Program-made: the position numbers and the translations under genes
Notes under the pieces: generated by a model
Told to the model about the DNA's origin: nothing
Seen by the model: only the letters and a program-made list of their open reading frames with translations
Databases searched by the model: none
NCBI RefSeq assembly: GCF_947302755.1
Contig: NZ_CAMYWM010000003.1
Coordinates: 1-56,687 of the forward strand
DNA length: 56,687 nt
Direction of reading: 5' to 3'
Origin: an uncultured Anaerovibrio sp.
Lineage (GTDB): Bacteria; Bacillota; Negativicutes; Selenomonadales; Selenomonadaceae
Part shown: one piece after another, positions 42,573-51,550 of the stretch
Layout of the letters: each line of letters begins with the position of its first letter
Position numbering within the stretch: the stretch's first letter is position 1

Positions 42573-44669
42573 ATGCAGGATGAATTTTCCGGTAAATTCC
42601 GTAGCGTCAAGTTAAAAATGTGCCTATCGTTGCTTCCGCCTATTGTGATAGGGCTTATAATTATCACGGCCTTGGCAGGTTACAATTCCTTTGGTAACAT
42701 TTCTGAGCTGACAGAACACAGTACCAATCAGACCATTAAGGCCAATGCTTTTGATATTCATGAGCGCCTGAGCCGTATGAAGCTTATCTGTGAGAATATG
42801 GGCGCAGCCATGGAGTACGATTATCTGAAGGAGTCCCAGCAGGAATTGGCCAACGACCTTGTGAAGTCCTTAAATGATGAGGAAATGGCCAATGGCGGCG
42901 GCGTTTGGTTTGAGCCCTTCGCCTACAGACCAACGGATATGTATGTATGTCCCTTTGTCTTCCGGGATAACGGCACCCTAAAGACCTCCTTTAATTATGT
43001 ACAGGAAAGCGGTGACTACATACCAACCGACTGGTACAAGCTGGGCAAGGCCGCCAAGCATGGTGATGCAGCCCTTACGGAGCCATATTATGATCCGGCG
43101 GCAAAAATCATGATGGTAACCTATTCAGCACCTATGTATTCAGAGGGGAAAGCAGGACAATATATTGGTAATGTAACCCTTGATATCTCATTGGCCTCCA
43201 TTGCGGAAATGGTGAAGAAGATTCATATTAATGGCAAGGGCTATGCCATCCTGACCTCGGAAAATGGTACCTATATTGCCGGTGTGGATGAGGCAAAGCT
43301 GAACGGTGAAACTAACGCCATCAATGAATCCAATCCATCGCTGGCAGCGGCTATGAAGGAGATGGTTTCTGCAACCCAGGATGGCAGGACGGAGTTTGAA
43401 AGCGAAAATGGGGATACCATGATCGTTTATTATCAGACTGTACCGGATATAAACTGGCATCTTGGTGTGGTTATTTCCAAGAGCGATCTGTATGCCGGAG
43501 CCTATGGCCTGCTGCTTACCTTGGCAGGCATTGCTTTTGTGGTACTGTTGCTGCTGATGTTTGCGGCTTATTATACCGTTTCAGGCTATGCCACCCGGAT
43601 TGGGGTAGACCAAAAGTTTGCTGAGGATCTGGCAGATGGTAATTATGCCCGTTCTGAGGTTACAGCAAAGTCCAATGATGAAATCGGCCGGTTGGGCAAC
43701 GCGATTAATCGGATGTACCGTCAGACCAAGAATGTTATTAAGATGATTTCCGACCATTCAGGCAGCATGAGCGAGTCAAGCAGCACCCTGGGAACGTCCG
43801 CCGATAAGCTTAATGCCAGAATGGATATTATCCAGCAGAAGATGTCGTCCATAAATGAGGCAATGATGAATGCCAGCTCGGCAACAGAAGAGGTCAATGC
43901 TTCGGTGGACAGCGTAAGCGAAGCTGCCAATGTATTGTCCGGTGAGGCAACACATGCCCTTAAGCAGGCAGAAGAAATTCGCGTCAGAGCCAAGGAGGTA
44001 GAGAAAAACTCTACAGAGGCCAGTCTTTCAGCGGAAAAGCTGGCAAAGGAGTTTAGTGCCAAGCTGGCCGCATCCATTGAACAATCGAAGACGGTGGAGC
44101 AGGTGGGAACCATGGCAGCCACTATTTCCGGTATTGCCAAGCAAATAAATCTCCTGTCCCTGAATGCCTCCATAGAGGCAGCCAGTGCCGGTGAGTCGGG
44201 CCGTGGCTTTACTGTAGTGGCCATGGAAATTGGCAAGCTGGCCAAGGAAACGGCTGATACAGTGGAGGAAATCCAGCAAAATATAAATGCAGTTCAGAGT
44301 GCTGTGGCAACGCTGTCCAGCGATGCGGAACAGATATTGAAGTTCCTGAATGAGACTGTGGCTCCTCAATATATTGAGTTTACCAAGGTGGCTGAGCAAT
44401 ACGGAGCTGATGCGGAAACCTTCCGGGCAGTTTCCCAAAAGATTGCTGAAACCAGCAGCAATGTAAATGGAACCATGGAGCAGGTTAATAAGGCTATAGC
44501 CCAGATAGCCAATTCGGCCCAGTCCACGGCTGCCCTTACAATTCAGGTTACCGATGCAGTTAATGACGTATCTGATTCCGTCAGTGATGTTACGGATATC
44601 AGCAAGCAGCAATCTGAAATAGCTGATAGCCTCCGTGAGGCAGTAAGTAATTTCAGGCTAAGGAACTAA
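42573..44669 (+). CDS. Methyl-accepting chemotaxis protein with extracellular Cache-type sensor
   Basis: 698 residues. First membrane helix about 18-38; an external double-Cache-like sensor (about 45-300, with TDWYKLGK, EPYYDPAAKIMMVTYSAPMY and IHINGKGYAILTSENGTYI); second helix about 308-335; HAMP; then a long signalling coiled coil. The tip reads INLLSLNASIEAASAGESGRGF, close to the canonical receptor hairpin but with Ser for the usual Arg after AA. It should signal through CheA/CheW to a motility or other output, but no che genes are in the window. ATG at 42573 follows AGGGGTGG; an ATG at 42555 lacks a site. Confidence 0.88.
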   Translation: MQDEFSGKFRSVKLKMCLSLLPPIVIGLIIITALAGYNSFGNISELTEHSTNQTIKANAFDIHERLSRMKLICENMGAAMEYDYLKESQQELANDLVKSLNDEEMANGGGVWFEPFAYRPTDMYVCPFVFRDNGTLKTSFNYVQESGDYIPTDWYKLGKAAKHGDAALTEPYYDPAAKIMMVTYSAPMYSEGKAGQYIGNVTLDISLASIAEMVKKIHINGKGYAILTSENGTYIAGVDEAKLNGETNAINESNPSLAAAMKEMVSATQDGRTEFESENGDTMIVYYQTVPDINWHLGVVISKSDLYAGAYGLLLTLAGIAFVVLLLLMFAAYYTVSGYATRIGVDQKFAEDLADGNYARSEVTAKSNDEIGRLGNAINRMYRQTKNVIKMISDHSGSMSESSSTLGTSADKLNARMDIIQQKMSSINEAMMNASSATEEVNASVDSVSEAANVLSGEATHALKQAEEIRVRAKEVEKNSTEASLSAEKLAKEFSAKLAASIEQSKTVEQVGTMAATISGIAKQINLLSLNASIEAASAGESGRGFTVVAMEIGKLAKETADTVEEIQQNINAVQSAVATLSSDAEQILKFLNETVAPQYIEFTKVAEQYGADAETFRAVSQKIAETSSNVNGTMEQVNKAIAQIANSAQSTAALTIQVTDAVNDVSDSVSDVTDISKQQSEIADSLREAVSNFRLRN

Positions 44670-44706
44670 TGAATTTCCGTTGTCAGCCATGATGAGGTAT
44701 TAAATT

Positions 44707-44751
44707 AAGCCCTCGGCTTTTATCCTGATTAGGAGAAAGCCGGGGGCTTTT
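44707..44751. terminator. Bidirectional terminator between convergent genes
   Basis: AAGCCCTCGGCTTT pairs with AAAGCCGGGGGCTTTT, giving T-rich ends on both strands; it serves the chemoreceptor gene and the convergent AraC-type gene. Confidence 0.75.
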
Positions 44752-44761
44752 AAGTGCAAAA

Positions 44762-45616
44762 TTATTCCTGACGAAATTTTCTGGCCGAAACCCTGAAATG
44801 CTTTTTAAATTCCCGGGAGAAGGAAGAATAATCCCGGAAGCCGCATTGGAAGCAGATATCTGTAATGGATTGGCTGGTGGTGGTGAGCAGCTCCCTGGCC
44901 AACAGCAGGCGCTTGCTGGTAATATACTGATGGACACTGTAGCCGGTTTCCGCCTTGAATTTTCGCATTAGGTGGTATTTGCTGACAAAGGCCGTATCAG
45001 CCAGCAGATCCACAGTCAGCTCCTCCTCCAGATGGGAATTGATATATTCCAGTACCAGCTGAATTTTTGGGTCATAGGTGGCGTCGTGCAGCTTGTCCAG
45101 CTGATTGCTTTGGAGGGCCCGGTTCAGTAAAATCATGAATTCAATAAAGAGAATTTCAGTATATAGCTGGTTGGCAAAGCCCTCACCCTTATCCACCCGC
45201 TCAAGCTTTTTCATGTGGAACAGCAGGTCATGCTCTGTCCCCTTGGGCATATGCATAACACTGGAGGTGCTCCGGGCCAGCCTAAAGCACTCCGACAGGT
45301 CGTTTTTCGACTCCTCCCAGGTGGTGGTATTCCAATGGGTCAGAAATTCCTGGGACACATATATAACGATGCGCTCGTACAATTTGCCGGGATAGGTAAC
45401 GGGGCGATGAATTTCCCCGGCACTGACAAAGAGGATATCCCTTGGCTTCAGCGGATAGCTTTTTCCTTCAATGATGTACTGGCCTTCACCGTCTATAAAT
45501 ATAATGATTTTATGAAAGTCGTGATAGTGAAAGGGGATTTCCTTCATGGCAGTATCCTTTAGGTGAAAGATACGAAAATGCTGGTGCAGGAAGCCCTTCT
45601 TTTCATAAGCAGTCAT
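44762..45616 (-). CDS. AraC-family transcriptional regulator with cupin sensor
   Basis: 284 residues on the minus strand. The N-terminal cupin (PFHYHDFHKIIIFIDGEGQYIIEG, RDILFVSAGEIHRP) probably binds a small ligand; the C-terminal double helix-turn-helix shows LLADTAFVSKYHLMRKFKAETG and ITDICFQCGFRDYSSFSREFKKHF. GAGG lies seven bases before the ATG, and a TATAAT (complement of 45652-45657) lies upstream. It is divergent from the small DapF-like gene, its most likely target besides itself; the signal is unknown. Confidence 0.88.
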   Translation of the reverse strand: MTAYEKKGFLHQHFRIFHLKDTAMKEIPFHYHDFHKIIIFIDGEGQYIIEGKSYPLKPRDILFVSAGEIHRPVTYPGKLYERIVIYVSQEFLTHWNTTTWEESKNDLSECFRLARSTSSVMHMPKGTEHDLLFHMKKLERVDKGEGFANQLYTEILFIEFMILLNRALQSNQLDKLHDATYDPKIQLVLEYINSHLEEELTVDLLADTAFVSKYHLMRKFKAETGYSVHQYITSKRLLLARELLTTTSQSITDICFQCGFRDYSSFSREFKKHFRVSARKFRQE

Positions 45617-45749
45617 AGGAGTACCTCACAGTTCTGTAATATTTCCTATACATTATAGCATTTTTTACAATATAAACAGCAATATTTTCATATTTTATGT
45701 AAAATGTGCCTGTTATAATAAAACCATCAAAGCTAAGGAGGTAATGGCT

Positions 45750-46076
45750 ATGCAGATTGTATATGGCTTGGATATAAATAACTTGAAATACCTGGTAATG
45801 GACTACCGGGAATCCCTGATGAACGGCGAGTCCATCCGTAAGCTGGCTTCCTTCCGCCATGGTGTAGGGGCCGATAAGGTAGTATTCATGGATTTGGTTA
45901 ACGGCATGGTCATTGCCATCTACAATGCTGCCGGTCAGAATGTGGTTCCTGATATGGATGATTTTAGGGCAGCGCGAATGATTTCGGCAGGCAGTCATGA
46001 TCGTGAATACCATTTAACTGATTATTATTTGGGCAGGATTTTAGTAGAAAAGTCACCTATTAAGGCTGCATGTTAA
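45750..46076 (+). CDS. Small protein resembling half of diaminopimelate epimerase
   Basis: 108 residues. The stretch RKLASFRHGVGADKVVFMD, then MVIAIYNAAGQNV, looks like the first DapF half-domain (RRFGIGADG ... MRIFNADGSE). The Cys-containing MCGNG motif that should follow is replaced by a VPDMDDFRAARM segment, and the second half is absent, so epimerase activity is unlikely. AAGGAGG at 45735 favours ATG 45750 over 45744. A TATAAT lies at 45714. The similarity is by eye and could be chance; otherwise it is an uncharacterised small protein. Confidence 0.5.
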   Translation: MQIVYGLDINNLKYLVMDYRESLMNGESIRKLASFRHGVGADKVVFMDLVNGMVIAIYNAAGQNVVPDMDDFRAARMISAGSHDREYHLTDYYLGRILVEKSPIKAAC

Positions 46077-46100
46077 TACCAATCAATTTAAACTAATTGA

Positions 46101-46156
46101 AACACTGTTGACAAAGGAGATAATGGGCTCCTTTTCGTTGACAGTGTTTTATTTTT
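46101..46156 (+). terminator. Terminator after the small DapF-like gene
   Basis: Two nested stems, AACACTGT/ACAGTGTT outside and AAAGGAG/CTCCTTT inside, followed by TTTTATTTTT. Its outer right arm overlaps the purE -35 box. Confidence 0.8.
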
Positions 46157-46167
46157 GATGATATATT
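46138..46167 (+). promoter_or_regulatory. Promoter of purE
   Basis: TTGACA (46138-46143), 18 bases, TATATT (46162-46167). The -35 lies inside the right arm of the preceding terminator. No purine riboswitch or clear PurR box is seen before purE. Confidence 0.65.
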
Positions 46168-46222
46168 GTATGGGTAAGTTGTCGTCTGTCATGTTTTTTT
46201 TAACAGAGGAGTTGAGAACTAA

Positions 46223-46717
46223 ATGAAAGCATCCATTATTATGGGAAGCGATTCAGATTGGCCAATCCTGAAGCCGGCCTATGAGCTTTTAAAGCAGTTT
46301 GGCATTGAGTCAGAGGTTACTGTGGCATCGGCTCATCGTACCCCGGCCAAGGTTAAAGAAATAGTGTCTACTGCACCTGAACGAGGTGTGGGAGCATTCA
46401 TATCAGCAGCGGGGGCTGCAGCACACTTAGGTGGCGTTATTGCGAGTTATACTACCCTGCCGGTTATTGGAGTACCTATAAATGCTACTTCCTTGAACGG
46501 CATGGATGCATTGCTTAGTACTGTTCAGATGCCTTCGGGCATACCTGTGGCTACTATGGCTATTAACGGAGCAAAAAACGCCGCCATTTTTATTGCCGAA
46601 ATTTTTGCCCTTTCCGATGACGATATAAAGGATAAGCTGGTTAAATACAGAGAAAAAATGGTTTCCGATGTTGAAGCAAAGGCCAAGCGTGTGGAGCAGC
46701 AGCTCAACAAGGCTTAA
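46223..46717 (+). CDS. purE: N5-carboxyaminoimidazole ribonucleotide mutase (class I PurE)
   Basis: 164 residues. GSDSDWPIL, SAHRTPAK, the AAHLGG loop and the VQMPSGIPVATMAI block identify PurE; the AAHL rather than the class II loop argues for the N5-CAIR mutase that needs PurK, although purK is not in the window. The loop reads AAGAAAHLGG where GAGGAAHLPG is usual. First gene of the purine group; its stop codon lies at the edge of repeat copy D. Confidence 0.93.
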   Translation: MKASIIMGSDSDWPILKPAYELLKQFGIESEVTVASAHRTPAKVKEIVSTAPERGVGAFISAAGAAAHLGGVIASYTTLPVIGVPINATSLNGMDALLSTVQMPSGIPVATMAINGAKNAAIFIAEIFALSDDDIKDKLVKYREKMVSDVEAKAKRVEQQLNKA

Positions 46718-46938
46718 CCCCACGCGAAGGGGTGCTCAGTCTCCCTTCTCTTAGGTGGAAAGCACCCATAGCGGTCAGTGTCAGCTGCTCAGCTAAGACC
46801 ATGGTCTTGCTTTGCAGGACACTTTCGCATGGGACGTATTAACCAATAGGCTTTGCCTCTTGGATACGTCCGCAAAGCCCTGGATTAATTTGGCTGCATT
46901 CAGTGGGCGTATAAATATACCGCTGAATAAGTCTCATT
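46714..46938 (-). repeat. Structured dispersed repeat, family 1, copy D (full length, inverted)
   Basis: About 225 bp; the reverse complement of copy B (27855-28080) with a modest number of changes, keeping every hairpin. It overlaps the purE stop codon and ends in AAGTCTCATT. It separates purE from purC. Confidence 0.85.
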
Positions 46939-46949
46939 CAACAAGCAGG

Positions 46950-47007
46950 GACACACCTCACCGTCAGCTTGCCTGACCCAATCCCGTACAGGGAATGGAG
47001 GGCTTGT
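46950..47007. repeat. Palindromic intergenic repeat, family 2 (inverted relative)
   Basis: ACACCTCACCGTCAGC ... CTGACC ... CCCGTACAGGGAATGGAGGGC; the reverse complement follows the plan of 18706-18790. Diverged, so low certainty. Confidence 0.4.
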
Positions 47008-47050
47008 TATATATTCATATGTTTTATTTAAATTGGAGGTAATTTAAACA

Positions 47051-47767
47051 ATGGAAAAGAAGAACGCAATCTACGAAGGCAAAGCAAAGATTTTGTACGC
47101 TACTGACAATCCGGACCAGCTGATTTGCTACTACAAGGATGATGCTACTGCCGGTAATGGTGCAAAGAAGGGTACAATTGTGGATAAGGGTATCATGAAC
47201 AACAAGATTACCATGTTCTTCTTTGATTTGTTGGCAAAAGAGGGTATCAGCAATCACGTTATTGAGGTTATGGATGACCGTAACGTATTGATTAAGAAGC
47301 TGGATATCGTTCCATTGGAGGTTATTATCCGTAATGTGGCTGCCGGCAGCCTGGCCAAGCGGCTTGGCCTGGAGGAGGGAACTCCTATGTCCATGCCGGT
47401 TATTGAGCTTTGCTACAAGAATGATGATTTGGGTGACCCAATGGTTAACCGTTATCATGTACTGGCCTGCAAGCTGGCTTCTGCCCAGGAGCTGGATGAA
47501 ATTGAGGCTCAGGCATTGAAGATCAATAAGATTATGGTTGATTATCTCAAGACCAAGAATATTGATCTCATTGACTTTAAGCTGGAATTTGGCCGCGATA
47601 AGGATGGCAAAATTATTTTGGCAGATGAGATTTCTCCGGACAACTGCCGCTTCTGGGATTCTGTAACCAAGGAAAAGCTGGACAAGGATCGTTTCCGTCG
47701 CGACCTGGGCAATGTGGAGGATGCATACAAGGAAATCCTTAAGAGATTAACCGGCGAGGTTCGCTAA
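47051..47767 (+). CDS. purC: SAICAR synthetase
   Basis: 238-residue ATP-dependent ligase joining aspartate to CAIR in purine synthesis. YEGKAKILYATDNPDQLI, KKLDIVPLEVIIRNVAAGS, IDFKLEFGRDKDGKI and LADEISPDNCRFWD are conserved. TTGGAGGTAA precedes the start. It may begin a new transcript after the repeats. Confidence 0.96.
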   Translation: MEKKNAIYEGKAKILYATDNPDQLICYYKDDATAGNGAKKGTIVDKGIMNNKITMFFFDLLAKEGISNHVIEVMDDRNVLIKKLDIVPLEVIIRNVAAGSLAKRLGLEEGTPMSMPVIELCYKNDDLGDPMVNRYHVLACKLASAQELDEIEAQALKINKIMVDYLKTKNIDLIDFKLEFGRDKDGKIILADEISPDNCRFWDSVTKEKLDKDRFRRDLGNVEDAYKEILKRLTGEVR

Positions 47768-47816
47768 AAGCTGATATAGGGTTTGATTTTATATTTGAGA
47801 TAGGAATGATTGTATA

Positions 47817-49253
47817 GTGATTGATTTTGAAGAAGACAAGATGAAGGAGGAGTGCGGCGTTTTTGGCGTCTACTCCCGCAGCTTCAATGTCTCCGAATTG
47901 ACTTATTATGGGCTTATTGCCTTGCAGCATCGCGGTCAGGAAAGCACCGGTATTGCTGTGACGGATGGAGCCTGGATGGATGTGAGCCGGGGCATGGGCC
48001 TGGTTCGTGAGGTATTTCGTCATCAGATACCTCAAATGGAAAATCAGTATATTGCCGTTGGCCATGTCCGGTACTCCACTACCGGTTCAAGCCTGTTGGC
48101 CAATACTCAGCCACTAATGGTTTCCTATTCCGGCGGCAAGATTGCCCTGGCCCATAACGGTAATCTCACCAATGCCGGTGAAATCCGCAAAAAGCTGGAG
48201 GAAAACGGTACCATCTTTCAGACCACCATTGATTCAGAGGTGTTTGTCAACCTGATTGCCCGTTCCAGAAAGGTTACCATCGAAGAAAAAATCATTGATA
48301 GTCTAAAGAAAATCAAGGGTGCCTACTGCCTTACTATAATGACTGAGGATAAGCTGATTGGTGCCAGGGATCCCCAGGGCTTCCGCCCGTTATGTATCGG
48401 CCGCCTGGAGGACGGGGGCTATGTCCTCAGCTCTGAAAGCTGCGGCCTGGACGTGGTGGGGGCGGAGTTTATCCGGGATGTGGAGCCGGGTGAAATGGTG
48501 GTTATTGACGAAAATGGTCTGGAATCCCACCGCTTTGCCAAGGCCAAGCCTTCCATGTGCGTTTTTGAATTTATATATTTTGCCCGTCCAGATTCCGTAA
48601 TTGATGGTCAGAGCGTTCACGAATCCCGATTTGAGATGGGCCGAATTCTGGCCAGGGAGGCAAAATGCAAGGGGGATATTGTAATTTCCGTTCCTGACTC
48701 CGGTAATGTGGCGGCCTCAGGCTATGCCTACGAGGCGGGACTGCCCTATGTCAGCGGCCTTATCAAGAACCGGTACATTGGCCGGACCTTTATCCAGCCC
48801 AGTCAAAAGCAGCGGGATACGGCGGTAAAGCTGAAGCTTAATCCCGTAAAATCTGTGGTCAGAGACAAGTCTGTAATCGTAATTGATGACTCCATTGTGC
48901 GGGGAACCACCAGTGGTAAAATCGTCAAAATGCTGCGGGACGCCGGTGCCAAGGAGGTGCACATGATTATCAGTTCACCGCCTATTGGCTTCCCCTGCTT
49001 CTATGGTATTGATACCTCGGCCCGTAAGGAGCTGATTGCGGCTACTAAGTCCGTGGAGGAGATCCGGGAATATATAGGGGCTGATTCCCTGCATTTCCTG
49101 TCTCTGGAGGGACTAAAAAAATGCGTGCCGCTGCTTAATCCAAAAAATATGTGTTTCGCCTGCTTTAATGGAGGATATCCGATTGAGCAGAAGTCCCAGT
49201 CCCCGGCTGAGGTGGATAAATACATTTTTGAAACGAGAAAAAAGAAGAAATAA
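47817..49253 (+). CDS. purF: Amidophosphoribosyltransferase
   Basis: 478 residues; first committed step of purine synthesis. A short propeptide precedes the nucleophilic Cys of EECGVFGVY (about residue 12), as in the Bacillus type processed to expose Cys. RGQESTGIAV, the PRPP loop VIVIDDSIVRGTTS, and Cys of GIDT/CFACFNGGYP-type cluster region (FACFNGGYP) suggest a Fe-S-containing enzyme. The start is GTG at 47817 with a weak AGGA site; an ATG at 47841 lies too close to the Cys. Confidence 0.95.
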   Translation: MIDFEEDKMKEECGVFGVYSRSFNVSELTYYGLIALQHRGQESTGIAVTDGAWMDVSRGMGLVREVFRHQIPQMENQYIAVGHVRYSTTGSSLLANTQPLMVSYSGGKIALAHNGNLTNAGEIRKKLEENGTIFQTTIDSEVFVNLIARSRKVTIEEKIIDSLKKIKGAYCLTIMTEDKLIGARDPQGFRPLCIGRLEDGGYVLSSESCGLDVVGAEFIRDVEPGEMVVIDENGLESHRFAKAKPSMCVFEFIYFARPDSVIDGQSVHESRFEMGRILAREAKCKGDIVISVPDSGNVAASGYAYEAGLPYVSGLIKNRYIGRTFIQPSQKQRDTAVKLKLNPVKSVVRDKSVIVIDDSIVRGTTSGKIVKMLRDAGAKEVHMIISSPPIGFPCFYGIDTSARKELIAATKSVEEIREYIGADSLHFLSLEGLKKCVPLLNPKNMCFACFNGGYPIEQKSQSPAEVDKYIFETRKKKK

Positions 49254-49270
49254 CATTTATGGAGGCTACA

Positions 49271-50323
49271 ATGGAAGAAAAGCTGACTTACCGTGACGCC
49301 GGTGTGGATATTGATGCCGGCAATTACTCTGTAAAGCTTATCAAGGACAGTGTTAAGGCAACCTATCGCCCGGAGGTATTGGGGGATTTAGGGGGCTTTG
49401 GCGGCCTGTTTGCCCTGAATACCGGCAAATATAAGGAGCCGGTGCTGGTTTCCGGCACCGATGGGGTAGGAACTAAGCTTCGGTTGGCCTTCATGCTGGA
49501 CAGGCATGATACCATTGGCCAGGATGCTGTGGCCATGTGCGTCAATGATATACTGGTGCAGGGAGCTGAGCCACTTTACTTCTTGGATTATCTGGCAGTT
49601 GGCAAGCTGGATCCGGAGCAGGTGGCTGCTGTGGTAAAGGGTGTGGCCAATGCCTGCAAGGAGTCAGGCTGTGCCCTCATTGGCGGTGAGACCGCTGAAA
49701 TGAGCGGCTTTTATCCGGTGGGGGAGTACGATATTGCCGGCTTTGCCGTAGGCGTGGTGGATAAGTCACGGATTATTACTGCTGAAAGGGTGCAGGCTGA
49801 TGATGTGCTGCTGGCCCTGCCCTCCTCCGGGGTTCATTCCAACGGATATTCCCTGGTGCGCAAGATCGTGTTTGAGAAGATGGGCTACAAGGGGGATGAG
49901 TTTATTGAGGAGCTTGGCAAAACCATTGGTGAGGAGCTTCTGACTCCCACCAGGCTCTACCCTAAGACCTGCCTGCCCCTTATAGAGAAATACGATATTC
50001 ACGGCATGGTGCATATTACCGGTGGCGGCTTCTATGAAAATATTCCCCGTGCCCTGCCTGATAATATGGGCTGTGTAGTGGATACCACGGCTTGGGAGGT
50101 ACCGGCCATTTTCAAGCTCCTGCAGAAGTGGGGCAACGTGGATTGGAAGGAAATGTACCGTACCTTTAATATGGGTATCGGTATGGTGCTTATCGTGTCC
50201 CGGGAGGAGGCTGAGGCCATCAAGGCTGACCTTAAGGCCAAGGCTGAGCCGGTATATGAGATTGGCCATGTAACCACCGGCAATCATCAGGTTATTACCA
50301 AAGGCGGCGTGTTCAATGAGTAA
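49271..50323 (+). CDS. purM: Phosphoribosylformylglycinamidine cyclo-ligase (AIR synthase)
   Basis: 350 residues. YRDAGVDIDAGN, SGTDGVGTKLRLAF, VAMCVNDILVQGAEPLYFLDY and HITGGGFYENIPRAL are the family motifs. The ATG at 49271 has GGAGG upstream; the in-frame ATG at 49259 directly precedes that site. It overlaps purN by eight bases. Confidence 0.96.
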   Translation: MEEKLTYRDAGVDIDAGNYSVKLIKDSVKATYRPEVLGDLGGFGGLFALNTGKYKEPVLVSGTDGVGTKLRLAFMLDRHDTIGQDAVAMCVNDILVQGAEPLYFLDYLAVGKLDPEQVAAVVKGVANACKESGCALIGGETAEMSGFYPVGEYDIAGFAVGVVDKSRIITAERVQADDVLLALPSSGVHSNGYSLVRKIVFEKMGYKGDEFIEELGKTIGEELLTPTRLYPKTCLPLIEKYDIHGMVHITGGGFYENIPRALPDNMGCVVDTTAWEVPAIFKLLQKWGNVDWKEMYRTFNMGIGMVLIVSREEAEAIKADLKAKAEPVYEIGHVTTGNHQVITKGGVFNE

Positions 50324-50930
50324 GCATATATTAGGTATTCTCTGCTCCGGCCGGGGCTCCAATATGCAGTCTATTTTGGCGGCAATTAAATCAGGCCAGA
50401 TTAAGGCCGAGGTGGGAATTGTGCTGACGGATAAGCCGGAGGCCCGGGCCCTTACGGTGGCCAGGGAGAATGGCATTAAGAGTATCTGCATCAACCGCAA
50501 GGAATGCAAGGATCAGCAGGACTTTGAGGAAAAGCTGGTGGCTGAGCTCAGAGGGGCCGGAGTTACTTTGGTGGTGCTGGCTGGCTTTATGCGGATTTTA
50601 AGCCCATATTTTGTAGGGGAATACCGGCATCAGATTTTAAATATTCATCCCTCTCTGCTGCCAGCCTTTGGCGGAGCCCACGCCCATCGGGATGTGCTGG
50701 CCTATGGTACCAAGGTATCAGGCTGTACCATTCATTTTGTGGATGAGGGAATGGATCATGGCCCTATTATTTTGCAGGATACGGTGCCTGTATTGGAGAA
50801 TGATACAGAGGAAACCCTGGCGGCCAGGGTGCTGAAAAAGGAGCATATCCTTTATCCACGGGCTATAGAGCTGTATGTCGACGGTAGACTGGAGCTGGTG
50901 GGCGAGCGTCATGTACGTATCAAAGAATAA
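50316..50930 (+). CDS. purN: Phosphoribosylglycinamide formyltransferase
   Basis: 204 residues; transfers formyl from 10-formyl-THF to [53 protein letters not shown] (catalytic His) and [17 protein letters not shown] are visible. Its start lies inside the end of purM. Confidence 0.96.
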   Translation: MSKHILGILCSGRGSNMQSILAAIKSGQIKAEVGIVLTDKPEARALTVARENGIKSICINRKECKDQQDFEEKLVAELRGAGVTLVVLAGFMRILSPYFVGEYRHQILNIHPSLLPAFGGAHAHRDVLAYGTKVSGCTIHFVDEGMDHGPIILQDTVPVLENDTEETLAARVLKKEHILYPRAIELYVDGRLELVGERHVRIKE

Positions 50931-50956
50931 TTTTTAATAATAAAGGAGACTTTACC

Positions 50957-51550
50957 ATGAAAATCAAACGCGCATTAATCAGTGTATCTGACAAAACCGG
51001 TGTGGTTGAGCTGGCAAAGAAGCTTCACGCTGCAGGAGTGGAAATCGTATCCACCGGCGGCACCATGAAGGCCATAAAGGATGCGGGCATTCCCGTTATC
51101 TATGTCAGTGATGTTACCGGCTTTCCGGAGATTATGGATGGCCGGGTAAAGACCCTGAATCCGATGATTCACGGTGGTATTCTGGCCGTCCGCGATAACC
51201 CAAATCACGTTCAGGCCATGAAGGAGCACAAGATTACTGCTATTGACATGGTTGTAGTAAATCTCTACCCATTCAAGGAAACCATCTCCAAGCCGGAGGT
51301 TGCTTTGGCTGAGGCTATTGAGAATATTGATATTGGTGGTCCGGCCATGATTAGGGCAGCCGCCAAGAACTTTAAGTACGTTACCGTTATTACTAATCCA
51401 AGCCGTTATGATCAGGTGGCTGAGGAGATTGCCAAGAACGGCTGTGTAAGCGGTATGCTTCGTATGGAGCTGGCTCAGGAGGCCTTTAAGCACACCTCTG
51501 AGTATGATGATTGTATTCAGAACTATCTTATGGAGCAGGTGAACAAGTAA
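50957..51550 (+). CDS. purH: IMP cyclohydrolase domain of PurH, stand-alone
   Basis: 197 residues matching only the N-terminal MGS-like IMP cyclohydrolase half of Pur[73 protein letters not shown]. It stops where the AICAR transformylase domain would start, followed at once by purD, with an intact-looking end (YLMEQVNK). It therefore closes the IMP ring, while formylation must be encoded elsewhere. No frameshift remnant of the missing half is seen. Confidence 0.93.
   Translation: MKIKRALISVSDKTGVVELAKKLHAAGVEIVSTGGTMKAIKDAGIPVIYVSDVTGFPEIMDGRVKTLNPMIHGGILAVRDNPNHVQAMKEHKITAIDMVVVNLYPFKETISKPEVALAEAIENIDIGGPAMIRAAAKNFKYVTVITNPSRYDQVAEEIAKNGCVSGMLRMELAQEAFKHTSEYDDCIQNYLMEQVNK

Noticed and set aside
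46077-46222. A purine riboswitch before purE
   Set aside because: GATATATTGTATGGG looked like a guanine-aptamer start, but the conserved loop and closing-stem sequences are missing; a terminator plus promoter explains the region.
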